A stretch of DNA of 10,725 nucleotides from assembly GCF_020559915.1 (NCBI RefSeq), contig NZ_JAJCLZ010000040.1:1-10725 (forward strand), in the 5' to 3' direction. The DNA comes from Ruminococcus sp. 210702-SL.1.03. GTDB lineage: Bacteria; Bacillota; Clostridia; Oscillospirales; Ruminococcaceae. Position numbers and translations under genes: made by a program. Positions 1 through 7,700 of the stretch are shown here, in pieces. The notes beneath the pieces were generated by a model. The model was not told the origin of the DNA and did not search any database. It saw only the letters and a program-made list of their open reading frames with translations. Within the stretch, counting starts at the first letter, position 1. Each line of letters starts with the position of its first letter.

Positions 1-16
1 TACGGAGGTACAAAGC

Positions 17-559
17 ATGACAAAAGAAGAACTTGTAACACTCGGCGTATCAGAGGATATAGCCGACAAGGTGCTTGATCAGCACACAGCGGAGCTGACC
101 GCGGAACAGCAGAAGACTACTGACATTACCGCAGAGCTTACAGCTGCAAAGAACACAGTTGCTGAGCTTACCGATAAGGTCAAGGCATTTGACGGCGCAG
201 ACGTGGAGGGGCTGAAAAAGGCTGCAGCTGACTGGGAAAGCAAGTACAATGCTGATATAGCCGCCCTCAAGCTTGACAAGGCGCTGGAGCTTTCGCTTAT
301 CGGCGCAAAGGCGAGAGATATAGGTATCGCGAAGTCGCAGATCGACTCCTCGCTTCTTAAACTCGACGCCGACGGCAAGCTTACCGGTCTTTCAGAGCAG
401 CTCGACAAACTCAAAGCAGACAAGAGTTTCCTCTTTGAGGACAATTCATCTGAGCCTAACGGCGCAAGGATCGACACAGGTATCGACCACGGCTCGGCAA
501 CGGAAACAGTATCAGACGCGCAGGCAAGAGCCGTTATGGGACTGCCCGCATCTAAGTAA
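17..559 (+). CDS. Capsid scaffolding protein, phage GP20 family
   Basis: This 180-residue protein resembles the phage GP20 scaffold family, which forms the internal core around which capsid subunits assemble and which is then removed. Residues 1-20 form a short helical start (TKEELVTLGVSEDIADKVL). Residues 22-95 are a charged, Ala/Leu/Lys/Glu-rich segment expected to be coiled coil. A family-typical region follows (LSLIGAKARDIGIAKSQID, about 92-110), then an acidic, disordered-looking tail ending in VMGLPASK. Length is usual for the family. The ATG follows a GGAGG site at 4-8 with 8-base spacing. It sits directly before the capsid gene, the standard place for a scaffold. Seen: coiled-coil composition and gene order. 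Known: the GP20 family role. No protease motif is visible in it. Confidence 0.9.
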   Translation: MTKEELVTLGVSEDIADKVLDQHTAELTAEQQKTTDITAELTAAKNTVAELTDKVKAFDGADVEGLKKAAADWESKYNADIAALKLDKALELSLIGAKARDIGIAKSQIDSSLLKLDADGKLTGLSEQLDKLKADKSFLFEDNSSEPNGARIDTGIDHGSATETVSDAQARAVMGLPASK

Positions 560-578
560 ATTATGGAGGTAAAACACT

Positions 579-1454
579 ATGGCAAACGCAATCACGAAAT
601 TCAAGACTTACATTGCCCTGCTTGACGAGGTGTACAAGCAGGCATCGCTCACATCTGACCTCGACAGCGACCAGAGCCTTGTCAAGGCGGGTGCAAATGC
701 CAATGAGATCATCATACCTAAAATATCCATGGACGGTCTTGCGGACTATTCGCGCAACAGCGGATATGTCAAGGGCGATGTTACGCTGACCAATGAAACT
801 GTACAGTTCAATTATGACAGAGGTCGTAAGTTCAGCGTGGACAATATGGACAACGAGGAGACCGCAGGACTTGCTTTCGGCAAGCTCTCCAGTGAGTTTA
901 TCCGCACTAAGACCGTACCTGAGCAGGACGCATTCCGCTTCGCAACATATGCAGGCACAACAGGCATATCTAAGATAGCGGCAGGTGCAACGCTTACTTC
1001 GGGCAACGATGTGCTCGCCGCTATTGTTGCCGCGCAGAACAAAATGGACGAAGATGAGGTCGCGCAGGAAGACCGCTACCTTTTTATCACACCCACGCTG
1101 CTCAACCTCGCGAAAAATGTTGATACAACTAAGTCTAAGGCTGTGCTTGACGATTTTGCAAAGATCGTAAAAGTACCTCAGAGCCGCTTTTACACGGCTA
1201 TCGACCTCAAAGACGGCACTACCGAGGGAGAAGAAACAGGCGGATATGCCAAGGCAACGACCGGCAAGGACATCAACTTTATGATAATCCAGAAGTCCGC
1301 TGTTATCCAGTATCCCAAGCACACAGTCAACAAGGTCATAACGCCCGAAAAAAATCAGTCTGACGACAGCTGGATGTTCTTCTTTAGGGCATACGGTCTT
1401 GCCGACGTATATGAGAACAAGGCAGCGGGCATTTATTTGCATCACAAAGCGTAA
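579..1454 (+). CDS. Major capsid protein (HK97-like fold expected)
   Basis: This 291-residue protein should be the subunit of the icosahedral shell. Its N-terminus (KFKTYIALLDEVYKQAS, residues 7-23) and the following hydrophobic, glycine-containing segments resemble Firmicutes phage capsid proteins such as those of A118-like phages. The region around VQFNYDRGRKFSVDNMDNEE and a later IIQKSAVIQYPKH stretch fit the P-domain and spine of the HK97 fold, although that fold is inferred and not shown. There is no long N-terminal delta domain, which agrees with a separate scaffold gene just upstream. The start follows GGAGGT at 565-570 with 8 bases between. A long reverse-strand reading frame (561-1445) lies opposite it and is judged a shadow. 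It would be the most abundant protein made from this window. Confidence 0.88.
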   Translation: MANAITKFKTYIALLDEVYKQASLTSDLDSDQSLVKAGANANEIIIPKISMDGLADYSRNSGYVKGDVTLTNETVQFNYDRGRKFSVDNMDNEETAGLAFGKLSSEFIRTKTVPEQDAFRFATYAGTTGISKIAAGATLTSGNDVLAAIVAAQNKMDEDEVAQEDRYLFITPTLLNLAKNVDTTKSKAVLDDFAKIVKVPQSRFYTAIDLKDGTTEGEETGGYAKATTGKDINFMIIQKSAVIQYPKHTVNKVITPEKNQSDDSWMFFFRAYGLADVYENKAAGIYLHHKA

Positions 1455-1466
1455 GGAGGCAAAATC

Positions 1467-1679
1467 ATGGCTAAGACGATCGGACTTACTTTCCCAACAG
1501 AAGAACTCGAAACCGCCGTATCTGCTGACGACGGCGGTATTTGTCTTGACGATATGACCGTACCGCAGCTCAAGCGCTTTGCTGAGGACAACGGCTTTGA
1601 CATCGGGTCGGCAAGCAAGAAGGCTGACATCATACAGGCGATCATGGGCAGAGCAGGAACGGACGCTGAGGAGGTGTAG
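1467..1679 (+). CDS. Small HeH/LEM-like head protein
   Basis: A 70-residue acidic protein. Residues 29-61 (DMTVPQLKRFAEDNGFDIG and on to KKADIIQAIMG) match the helix-extension-helix pattern of the HeH/SAP/LEM-like domains. In these, 'T..qLk..ae..gid....kkadii..i' is typical and is often linked to nucleic-acid binding. Such small proteins commonly sit between capsid and connector genes in Firmicutes phages; their precise role is not settled. The ATG is preceded by AAGGAGG at 1453-1459, which overlaps the capsid stop codon. The stop lies 3 bases before the next start. The last codons (Glu-Glu-Val) also spell the ribosome binding site of the next gene. The domain call is reasonably sure, the function inferred. 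Confidence 0.75.
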   Translation: MAKTIGLTFPTEELETAVSADDGGICLDDMTVPQLKRFAEDNGFDIGSASKKADIIQAIMGRAGTDAEEV

Positions 1680-1682
1680 GCT

Positions 1683-2003
1683 ATGGCTTATGCTGACTAC
1701 ACGTTTTACACTACTGTATTTTACGGCAGCAAAATACCCGAAAATGAGTATCCGTACTTTTCAGAGCGTGCGACGGAGTATATAGACAGCCTAACATTTG
1801 CCGCTAGCGATGATACTCAGCTCAGCAAAGTCTGCTGTGCCTGCGCAGAGGTCATGTATTCCGCACAGCCTGATAAGCAGGTGACCTCGGAAAAGGTCGG
1901 CGATTACTCTGTCAGCTACGCCGCGACACAAACTACCGTCGCCGAAGAGCTTATACAAACAGCTTCGCGGTATCTTGATATACAGTCTGTGAGGTGGGTC
2001 TGA
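1683..2003 (+). CDS. Head-tail connector / DNA packaging protein, gp6-like
   Basis: A 106-residue protein resembling the gp6/gp15-like adaptor family, which forms a ring under the portal and links the capsid vertex to the neck. Supporting signs are the aromatic N-terminus (YADYTFYTTVFYG), the helical segment FSERATEYIDSLTF at residues 26-39 (family pattern 'A...ID..T'), the helix with CCACAEVMY at 51-59, the conserved SEKVGDYSVSYA at 69-80 (family pattern 'E.vGdySvsY'), and a C-terminal helix ending YLDIQSVRWV. Length is normal. Cysteines are clustered (CCAC), which is mildly unusual. It starts with ATG after GAGGAGGTG at 1668-1676. Its stop shares one base with the next start (TGATG), so the two are probably translationally coupled. 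Confidence 0.8.
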   Translation: MAYADYTFYTTVFYGSKIPENEYPYFSERATEYIDSLTFAASDDTQLSKVCCACAEVMYSAQPDKQVTSEKVGDYSVSYAATQTTVAEELIQTASRYLDIQSVRWV

Positions 2004-2326
2004 TGAGGTTCAACGGCAGGTGCACGGTGTGGCACAAAACTGACGAGGGATATATCACACTGCATTATCCATGTTGGTGGCAAGACACAGAGGCTGTAAA
2101 TATCTCTAAGAGCGGCAAGACTGACGTTGATACGGCGGCGGTATATCTGCCGCTCGCAGCCGAGGTCGCGAAGTCTGACTACATTGCCAAAGGCGATATA
2201 GCTTTTGAGATAGCAGACTCCGTGACAAACCTGCTGAAAGCGGCAAGCCCGCTTAAAGTCACTACTGTTGCTCGCAAGGATTACGGCAGCGAACATATGC
2301 GGCACACGGAGGTGACGGCGCGATGA
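2003..2326 (+). CDS. Neck / minor capsid protein, DUF6751-like (putative head closure)
   Basis: A 107-residue protein resembling the DUF6751-type small neck proteins found between the connector and the Minor_capsid_2 gene in Clostridia phages. Visible motifs are the aromatic block YPCWWQD (residues 22-28), KGDI (63-66), and the C-terminal KVTTVARKDYGSEHMRHTEV (85-104), where 'DyGs..mrH.ev' is typical. By position it should be the head-closure (stopper) protein; that is inference from gene order. I chose the ATG at 2003 because GAGGTGG at 1991-1997 lies at a proper distance from it. The in-frame GTG at 1994 would lie within that site. It overlaps the upstream stop by one base and the downstream start by four (ATGA). 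Confidence 0.68.
   Translation: MRFNGRCTVWHKTDEGYITLHYPCWWQDTEAVNISKSGKTDVDTAAVYLPLAAEVAKSDYIAKGDIAFEIADSVTNLLKAASPLKVTTVARKDYGSEHMRHTEVTAR
2308..2315 (+). promoter_or_regulatory. Very strong ribosome binding site (GGAGGTGA)
   Basis: The eight bases GGAGGTGA are a full match to the complement of the 16S rRNA 3' end. They lie 7 bases before the ATG at 2323, inside the last codons of the preceding neck gene. This fixes the start of the following gene and suggests it can be translated well without relying on coupling. Confidence 0.8.
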
Positions 2327-2694
2327 GCGACGACAGAGTCAAAGTTAAACTTGAAATACTGCCAGAAAATCTGCTGCTTGCAAAACGCTCGCTTGGCAAG
2401 GGCGGCAAAGCGCAGATATTTGTAGACAGCGAGGTGCTGCGATGCTGCGACAGCTATGTGCCGCTTCGCAGGGGACCGTTAAAGCGCTCGGGCACAACGG
2501 CAACTGTAAAGGGCAGCGGTATGGTCCATTATAACACACCATATGCGCGGCTAAACTATTACAGCAACAAGGGCAACGGCAAAGAGGGCATGAACAAAGG
2601 CGGCAAACGCGGCAGGCTGTGGTTTGAGCGTATGAAGCCCGATCACAAAGATTCCATACTGAATGGGGTGAAGAAGATTGTCAGATCAAAATAA
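2323..2694 (+). CDS. Minor capsid protein, Minor_capsid_2 family (neck)
   Basis: A 123-residue basic protein fitting the Minor_capsid_2 family of Firmicutes siphoviruses, which belongs to the neck or tail-completion set. Signs are VDSEVLRCCDSYVPLRRGPLK (residues 34-54), where the family has 'D..V....pYVP...G.L..S'. Next come GMVHYNTPYARLNYY (66-80; family pattern 'i.Y..PYA...Yy'), a Gly/Lys/Asn-rich loop, and LWFERMKPDHKDSILNG (99-115; family pattern 'WferMk..h...il'). It starts with ATG overlapping the previous stop (ATGA) and has a near-perfect ribosome binding site. Its final 17 bases overlap the next gene, whose binding site lies inside this coding region. Family is fairly sure; the exact neck position is inferred from neighbours. 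Confidence 0.82.
   Translation: MSDDRVKVKLEILPENLLLAKRSLGKGGKAQIFVDSEVLRCCDSYVPLRRGPLKRSGTTATVKGSGMVHYNTPYARLNYYSNKGNGKEGMNKGGKRGRLWFERMKPDHKDSILNGVKKIVRSK
2665..2670 (+). promoter_or_regulatory. Ribosome binding site supporting a TTG start at 2678
   Basis: GGGGTG lies 7 bases before a TTG codon, inside the end of the Minor_capsid_2-like gene. No ATG or GTG start near this position would preserve the N-terminus of the next gene, so this site and the TTG decide its start. Confidence 0.6.
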
Positions 2695-3121
2695 TCTGAG
2701 CCTGCTCAGCTCTGTAAAAGAGTTTGTAGAAAAGTGTCCTTTTTTTGCGGACATTGATCTGCATATCGACCAAACCGAAAACACACCTGTGAATTACAGC
2801 ATACAGACATCGGGACTTACGAAGCTGACTGAAAATGTTTTTGGTGACCAGCAGTGGCAGTACAACGCGATACTCCAGAGCCGCGAATATACCGCAGACG
2901 ATATTTCACGGCTCAATGCCACAAACTTTACTGAAAGGCTCATATTTTGGGTCGAAGAACAGAATACGCTGTCTAAACTGCCCGAACTTGGCGGCAACCG
3001 AAGCGCAGTAAGCATATCTGCAGATAACGGTCTGCTTCTTGCGCTCGATGACGACGGCGACAGAGGTATCTATCAGGTACAGCTGCATTTGATTTTTGAT
3101 ATTTACGAGGAGGATTTTTAA
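2678..3121 (+). CDS. Putative tail terminator / minor capsid protein
   Basis: A 147-residue protein in the slot between the Minor_capsid_2-like gene and the tail tube, where A118-like phages carry Minor_capsid_3-type or tail-terminator proteins that cap the finished tail and join it to the head. Features fitting that role are a helical N-terminus (SVKEFVEKCPFF), an early strand DIDLHIDQTE, and Gln/Trp-rich strands (FGDQQWQYNAILQSREY, residues 55-71). A helix with TERLIFWVEEQ (85-95) follows, then a C-terminal beta strand YQVQLHLIFDIYEEDF. The start is TTG after GGGGTG and overlaps the preceding gene by 17 bases. The stop is one base before the tail-tube ATG. Sequence recognition is moderate; much of the call rests on position and secondary structure. 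Confidence 0.65.
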   Translation: MSDQNNLSLLSSVKEFVEKCPFFADIDLHIDQTENTPVNYSIQTSGLTKLTENVFGDQQWQYNAILQSREYTADDISRLNATNFTERLIFWVEEQNTLSKLPELGGNRSAVSISADNGLLLALDDDGDRGIYQVQLHLIFDIYEEDF

Positions 3122-3122
3122 T

Positions 3123-3644
3123 ATGGCAGAACAGTTTACAATAGCAGCGGGAACGGACAAACTTTCGCGTTCGCATCTCAAGCATTTCATTGACGCGAAA
3201 TTCGGCAGCGGCGAATCGCCTGAATGGTATAAGGTCGGCAGGGACAACAGCGAGCTATCAATGGAGCTGAACCCCACAACTGAAACAGTAAAGAATGTGC
3301 TTGACGAAAGCGAAGTCATAGACAACGGCTATGAGCCGAGTATGTCGGTCGATCCGTACTATGCCCGCAAAGGCGACGGGATATACGCGAAGATAAAGGA
3401 CATAGCCTTTAATCGTCTTACGGGCGATGACTGCAAGACCACAATGCTGGAGGTCATTATCGACAAGACGGAAGCGCCGTTTGACGCATGGATGGAAGAC
3501 TGTATGATCAAGCCGCAGTCTTACGGCGGCGAACAGGGCGGCGTGACTATCCCCTTTACTGTTACGCCATGCGGCAACAGAGTAAAGGGTACGGTAACGA
3601 TCACAAACAAGAAGCCAGTATTTACGGCAGACGCAGAAGGCTAA
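3123..3644 (+). CDS. Major tail tube protein
   Basis: A 173-residue protein expected to polymerise into the hollow tail tube. Characteristic signs are the N-terminal PEWYKVGRDNSELSMELNP (residues 33-51; family pattern 'w..vg......s.e.np....'), a middle IDNGYEPSMSVDPYYA (66-81), and a C-terminal beta-rich half. That half contains PQSYGGEQGGVTIPFTVTPCG (131-151) and GTVTITNKKPVF, typical of tube proteins that end in paired strands. The chosen ATG at 3123 follows GAGGAGG (3107-3113) with 9 bases between. An in-frame TTG at 3096 would add 9 residues overlapping the preceding gene and lacks such a site. It stands immediately before the chaperone and tape-measure genes, the classic order. Confidence 0.85.
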   Translation: MAEQFTIAAGTDKLSRSHLKHFIDAKFGSGESPEWYKVGRDNSELSMELNPTTETVKNVLDESEVIDNGYEPSMSVDPYYARKGDGIYAKIKDIAFNRLTGDDCKTTMLEVIIDKTEAPFDAWMEDCMIKPQSYGGEQGGVTIPFTVTPCGNRVKGTVTITNKKPVFTADAEG

Positions 3645-3654
3645 GGTGATATAA

Positions 3655-4215
3655 ATGTCAGAAAACATAAAGATTACATTTGACGACGGCTACAAAAACA
3701 TAGAGATCAACGGCGACCCGAACAAGATCATACGCATAAATCCTACCGACACGGCGTTTATACAGCGCCTTGCCGGCTTTGAGGATAAGGCTGAGGAGAT
3801 CAAAAAGAAGTACGGAGATATAGACCTCAGCGCACTAAACTTTGATGGCGAGGACACTGACTCAGAAAAGATGCAGAACGCGGCGATGAACGTCGAGAAG
3901 CTGGAACAGTGTATCCGCGAACTTATAAACTATGTTTTTGGCTATGACATATGCGCAATCGTTTTTGGCACGGCGAGCTGCCTTTCGCCTGTCGGCGGCA
4001 GACCTGTGTATCTCAATTTTATGGACGTTATGTTTGAGTACATAGCGGCGGAAGCAAAGAAACAGACTACGCGCTCTCAGGCTAAGATCAGCAAGTATAC
4101 TGCCGCAGCGAAGCAGACCGACTTGGAAAAGTCCGACGTGCCTTACAGCGTTGATCTAAGTAAACTGAGCAGCGAGGATAAAGACGCGCTGCTCAGGCAG
4201 TTAATAAACAGATGA
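3655..4215 (+). CDS. Tail assembly chaperone (gpG-like)
   Basis: A 186-residue protein in the usual chaperone slot between tail tube and tape measure. These proteins coat the tape measure and recruit tube subunits, and they are absent from the finished virion. It has a beta-rich N-terminus (IKITFDDGYKNIEINGDPNK), a helical middle with an acidic linker (KAEEIKKKYGDIDLS, then NFDGEDTDSEK, residues 45-72), a conserved-looking LINYVFGYDICAIVFG (90-105) followed by SPVGGRPVYLNFMDVMFEYI (111-130), and a charged tail. The GYD..d..FG...P pattern is common in this family (DUF6673-like). AAGGTGAT at 3643-3650 precedes the ATG. The stop overlaps the next start as ATGA. I see no slippery heptamer, so the second chaperone seems to be made by re-initiation, not frameshift. 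Confidence 0.77.
   Translation: MSENIKITFDDGYKNIEINGDPNKIIRINPTDTAFIQRLAGFEDKAEEIKKKYGDIDLSALNFDGEDTDSEKMQNAAMNVEKLEQCIRELINYVFGYDICAIVFGTASCLSPVGGRPVYLNFMDVMFEYIAAEAKKQTTRSQAKISKYTAAAKQTDLEKSDVPYSVDLSKLSSEDKDALLRQLINR
4212..4215 (+). other. ATGA stop-start overlap between the two chaperone genes
   Basis: The TGA of the upstream chaperone (4213-4215) overlaps the ATG (4212-4214) of the next gene, a layout typical of termination-reinitiation coupling. Only a weak purine run (CAGGCAG, 4194-4200) lies upstream, so translation of the downstream gene probably depends on ribosomes finishing the first. A second in-frame ATG at 4218 is an alternative start. Confidence 0.7.
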
Positions 4216-4769
4216 AGATGATCGGACAACTGCCTGCCGCGCTGGAAGTATGCGGCAGGCTATATCCCATCAGGTCAGACTACCGTGCGGCGCTGATTAT
4301 TTTTCAGGCATATTCAGATCCGGAGCTTACCAACAAAGAAAAAGCGATGGCTTGCATAGAGTGTCTGTACAAAGAGCCGATACCCGCCGCGCATCTTACC
4401 GAGGCGCTAAAAGCTGCGATCTGGTATCTTGACGGCGGCGACATGGAAACTAGGGATATGCACGTTCAAGTGCTCGACTGGGAGCAGGACGAAAAAATGA
4501 TCTTTTCCGCGGTGAACAAAGTCGCGGGGCACGAGGTCAGGACAGACGATCATATGCACTGGTGGACGTTTCTCGGCTATCTGTCTGAGATAGGCGAGGG
4601 GCTGTTAGCCGAAATAATGCACATACGATGGAAGCGCGGCAGGGGCAAGCAGTTAGACAAGTCTGAGCGCGAGTTTTACCGCGAGAACAGCAACATTATA
4701 CACATAAAACAGCGGCTCTCGGCAGAGCAACAGGCTGAGAACGATTATGTTGACAGTTTATTTGATTAA
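4212..4769 (+). CDS. Bacteriophage Gp15 family protein, second tail assembly chaperone
   Basis: A 185-residue protein recognisable as the phage Gp15 family, named from Listeria A118-type phages and found directly before the tape-measure gene. Signs are the N-terminal YPIRSDYRAALIIFQAYSD (residues 18-36), NKEKAMACIECLYKEPIP (41-58), AAIWYLDGGD (68-77), the family-typical VLDWEQDEKMIFSAVNKVAG (87-106), and HMHWWTFLGYLSEI (114-127). The last corresponds to the family's 'LHWw.F..l...l'. Next come IMHIRWKRGRGK and a C-terminal helix rich in Glu/Gln ending DYVDSLFD. It probably acts with the upstream protein as the equivalent of the lambda G-T pair, but here as a separate reading frame. That pairing is inference from position. 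Length is usual for the family. Confidence 0.87.
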   Translation: MKMIGQLPAALEVCGRLYPIRSDYRAALIIFQAYSDPELTNKEKAMACIECLYKEPIPAAHLTEALKAAIWYLDGGDMETRDMHVQVLDWEQDEKMIFSAVNKVAGHEVRTDDHMHWWTFLGYLSEIGEGLLAEIMHIRWKRGRGKQLDKSEREFYRENSNIIHIKQRLSAEQQAENDYVDSLFD

Positions 4770-4773
4770 GGAA

Positions 4774-4779
4774 AGGAGG
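4774..4779 (+). promoter_or_regulatory. Ribosome binding site for the GTG-started tape measure gene
   Basis: AGGAGG lies 7 bases before the GTG at 4787 in the short gap after the Gp15-like stop. It supports GTG as the start, because the next in-frame ATG (Met-28) is well inside the protein and has no comparable site. Confidence 0.8.
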
Positions 4780-4786
4780 CGAAATT

Positions 4787-7700
4787 GTGGCGGTCGATGG
4801 CAGATTAAATTTTGACACTAAAATAGATACAAAAGGCTTTGGTCGCGGCATAGGCAGTCTTAAAGATCAGATGAATGGTCTTATCGGTCTGGCTGGCAAG
4901 CTTGCCGCCGCTTTGGGCGCGGCATTCAGTGTAAAGCAGGTCATAGAGTCGGCGGCGGAGGTCAAAGCAGCGGAAGCGCAATTCGAGCAGACGTTTGGAA
5001 GTATCCGTTCTTATGCCGAATCGGCAATAAACGGCGTGGCAAAATCAAGCGGCATATTGCAAACGCGTCTTAAAGGCGTTGGAACATCTATATATGCCTT
5101 TGCGAAGACAACAGGCATGGACTCTGCGAGCGCTTTAGATCTAATGAACGACGCTTTGCAGGTCACAGCGGATAGTGCCGCTTACTACGACCGCTCACTG
5201 GAAGACACAGCAGAGAGCTTAAAGTCATTTTTGAAAGGCAATTTTGAAAATGATGCAGCGCTGGGGTTGTCGTGTACAGAAACAACCAGAAATGCCGCTG
5301 CTAACAAGATTTACGGCAAGTCATACATAGAGCTTTCGGAAGCACAGAAGCAGGTCACACTGCTGCAAATGGTCAAAGATGCAAACGAGCTTTCGGGAGC
5401 TATGGGACAGGCGGCGCGTGAAGCCGATGGATGGGAAAATGTCACAGGCAATCTCAAAGAAGCCGTAAAACAGCTTATGGCGGCTGTCGGTCAGCCCGTA
5501 CTTGCTGCGGTCATACCGATAGTGCAGAACATAACTGTCGGGCTGCAGAGCATGACCACTGCCGCAACTGCTGCGGCAAACGCACTGTCAAAAGTCTTTG
5601 GCATTAAGCTTGACGATGATACAGCGCAGATCAGCAGCAATACCGCTGATCTGTCCTCAAACGCCGATCAGGCGGCAAGCAGCTATTCCGACATGGCGGA
5701 CAGCGCAGAGAAAGCCGCAGAAGCCAATAAAACATCACTTGCAAGCTTTGACGAGATCAACAAGCTCAGCAGCGATACAGCAGAAGAAAGTACGGCTTCA
5801 AGCACTGCCGGCAATACCTCGCCCGTGTCGGCGATCGGCGGAAATATAACATATAAGGCTGACGCCGATACATCGGCTATGGAGCGCAAATTTGCAGACT
5901 TTTTCAAGAGTGTGAAAAAAGACATCTCAAAGATATTCCAGCCGCTTAAAAAGGCTTGGAAAAGGCAGGGCGAGGGCGTTTTAAAGTCGCTTAAATACTC
6001 TTTTAGTCAGTCACTAGGGCTATGCAAAGAGATAGGCAGTTCGTTCGCTGAGGTGTGGACAAACGGCACAGGCGAGGAAATGACCTCGCATATCCTTGGC
6101 AATTTCACGAACATAAACATAGCGATAGGCAATATGTCTGCGGCGCTGAAACGTGCGTGGAGCAAAAATAACCTCGGCACAGATGTGATACAGCACGCGG
6201 CGGATATTTTCAACACCATTCTCGAGCACAACGAAAACATAAGCAAAAAAATAGCCGAATGGTCTAAGGACATCGACTTTGAGCCGCTGTTGACAGCGTT
6301 TGACGGGCTTGAGCAGGCGCTTGAACCTTTTGCCGATACCGTTGGCGAGGGTTTGGAAACGTTGTGGGACGACGTACTGCTGCCGATGGCAGACTGGACG
6401 ATAGAGGACGCGATACCTGCATTTCTTGACACGCTGTCAGATGGGATAAGCGGTCTGACAGCAGTGTGGAAAAAAGCAGCTCCGATAATAAAAGACAAAC
6501 TTTGGGATAAGTTCTTGAAACCGATAGCTTCATGGGCGGAAGACAGCGCCGTGAGCGCACTCAGCTCGATGGGCGATTCGTTCAAGAAAATGTGCGATAA
6601 CATGACGGAAAAGGACGTTGAAGTATTTATTGACCTTGCAGGTGCGGTCGCGGGGATAGTAGTTGCGGCAAAAGCTAAGCAAACGCTGGATAATTTTGCA
6701 GCAAGTTTGAGTACACTTGGCAAAAACGCCGCAGGAGCATTCAATAGTATAAATAAAACGATGTCATCAAGTGTAACTGCGCCGGCAGAAGCGGGCGGCA
6801 CAACATTCGCGACCAAGTTCTGCGCAGCCGCAGGAGCTTTCTTTGCCGGCTGGGAGATAGGTTCTGCTATACGCGACGCTATCGGCGGTGATAAGATAGA
6901 CGAGGCATTGTTCCCCATATTTGACGGCATCGTTAATTTCTTTACAGTGACTATCCCCGAATGGTGGGATACGCTTCAATCAGACGTCATGTTCCCGTTT
7001 TATGACAAGGTTACTGCGGCATGGGTCGCTGTGACAAACTTTTTGACAGAGAGCATACCGGCATTTTTCACAGAAACTATTCCCGGTTGGTTCGATACAC
7101 TTGACTCAAATGTGCTGTTTCCGATATACGATAAAGCGGTAGCGGCATGGCAGGCAGTAGTCGCCTTCTTCACAGAATCGATACCGAGCTTTTTTACGGA
7201 AACCGTTCCGGGCTGGTTTTCAGATCTGCATAATTCAATAACGGATATTTTCAAAAACATCGGCACATGGTTCGGCGATAAGTTCGGCTCCGCGTGGGAT
7301 AAGATCAAGTCTGTCTTTAGTCTTAAATCGGTAAAAACGTTCTTTTCAGGCATTTGGGACGGCATCAAATCGGCGTTCAGCAACGTTACAACATGGTTTA
7401 AAAAGACTTTTACTACGGCTTGGCAGGGAGTTAAAGATGTGTTCTCAACAGGAGGCAGGATCTTTAGCGGGATAAAGGATGGCATAAGCGACGTATTCAC
7501 AAATGTTGTTAACACGCTCATAGACGGTATTAACATCGTTATTGCCGCCCCATTCAATGCGATAAACGACGCCATAGAGTGGGTACAAGATCTGGAAATA
7601 GCCGGCTGGCAGCCGTTTGACAGACTGGAAACTATCGACGTGCCGCAGATCCCCAAACTAGCCGCCGGCACGGTAGTTCCCGCAAACTACGGCGAATTCA

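Noticed and set aside
561..1445. Long reverse-strand open frame (294 residues) opposite the capsid gene
   Set aside because: It mirrors the capsid gene almost exactly, has a Cys/Arg/Val-rich unrecognisable product and no good binding site. The forward product is a recognisable capsid protein.
3096..3122. Extended tail-tube start at TTG 3096
   Set aside because: GAGGAGG at 3107-3113 sits downstream of that TTG and at the right distance from ATG 3123.
4125..4215. Programmed -1 frameshift between the chaperone genes, considered at GGAAAAG (4125-4131) and near 4203-4209
   Set aside because: GGAAAAG is not a proper XXXYYYZ site in this phase, and the -1 frame after it meets stops at 4152, 4161 and 4179. 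No slippery site exists in the short remaining stretch.
6007..6930. Reverse-strand open frame of 307 residues within the tape measure
   Set aside because: The product is Ser/Ala/Pro-rich with no recognisable domain, as expected from antisense of a helical Ala/Glu/Lys-rich gene. The forward frame is continuous and recognisable.
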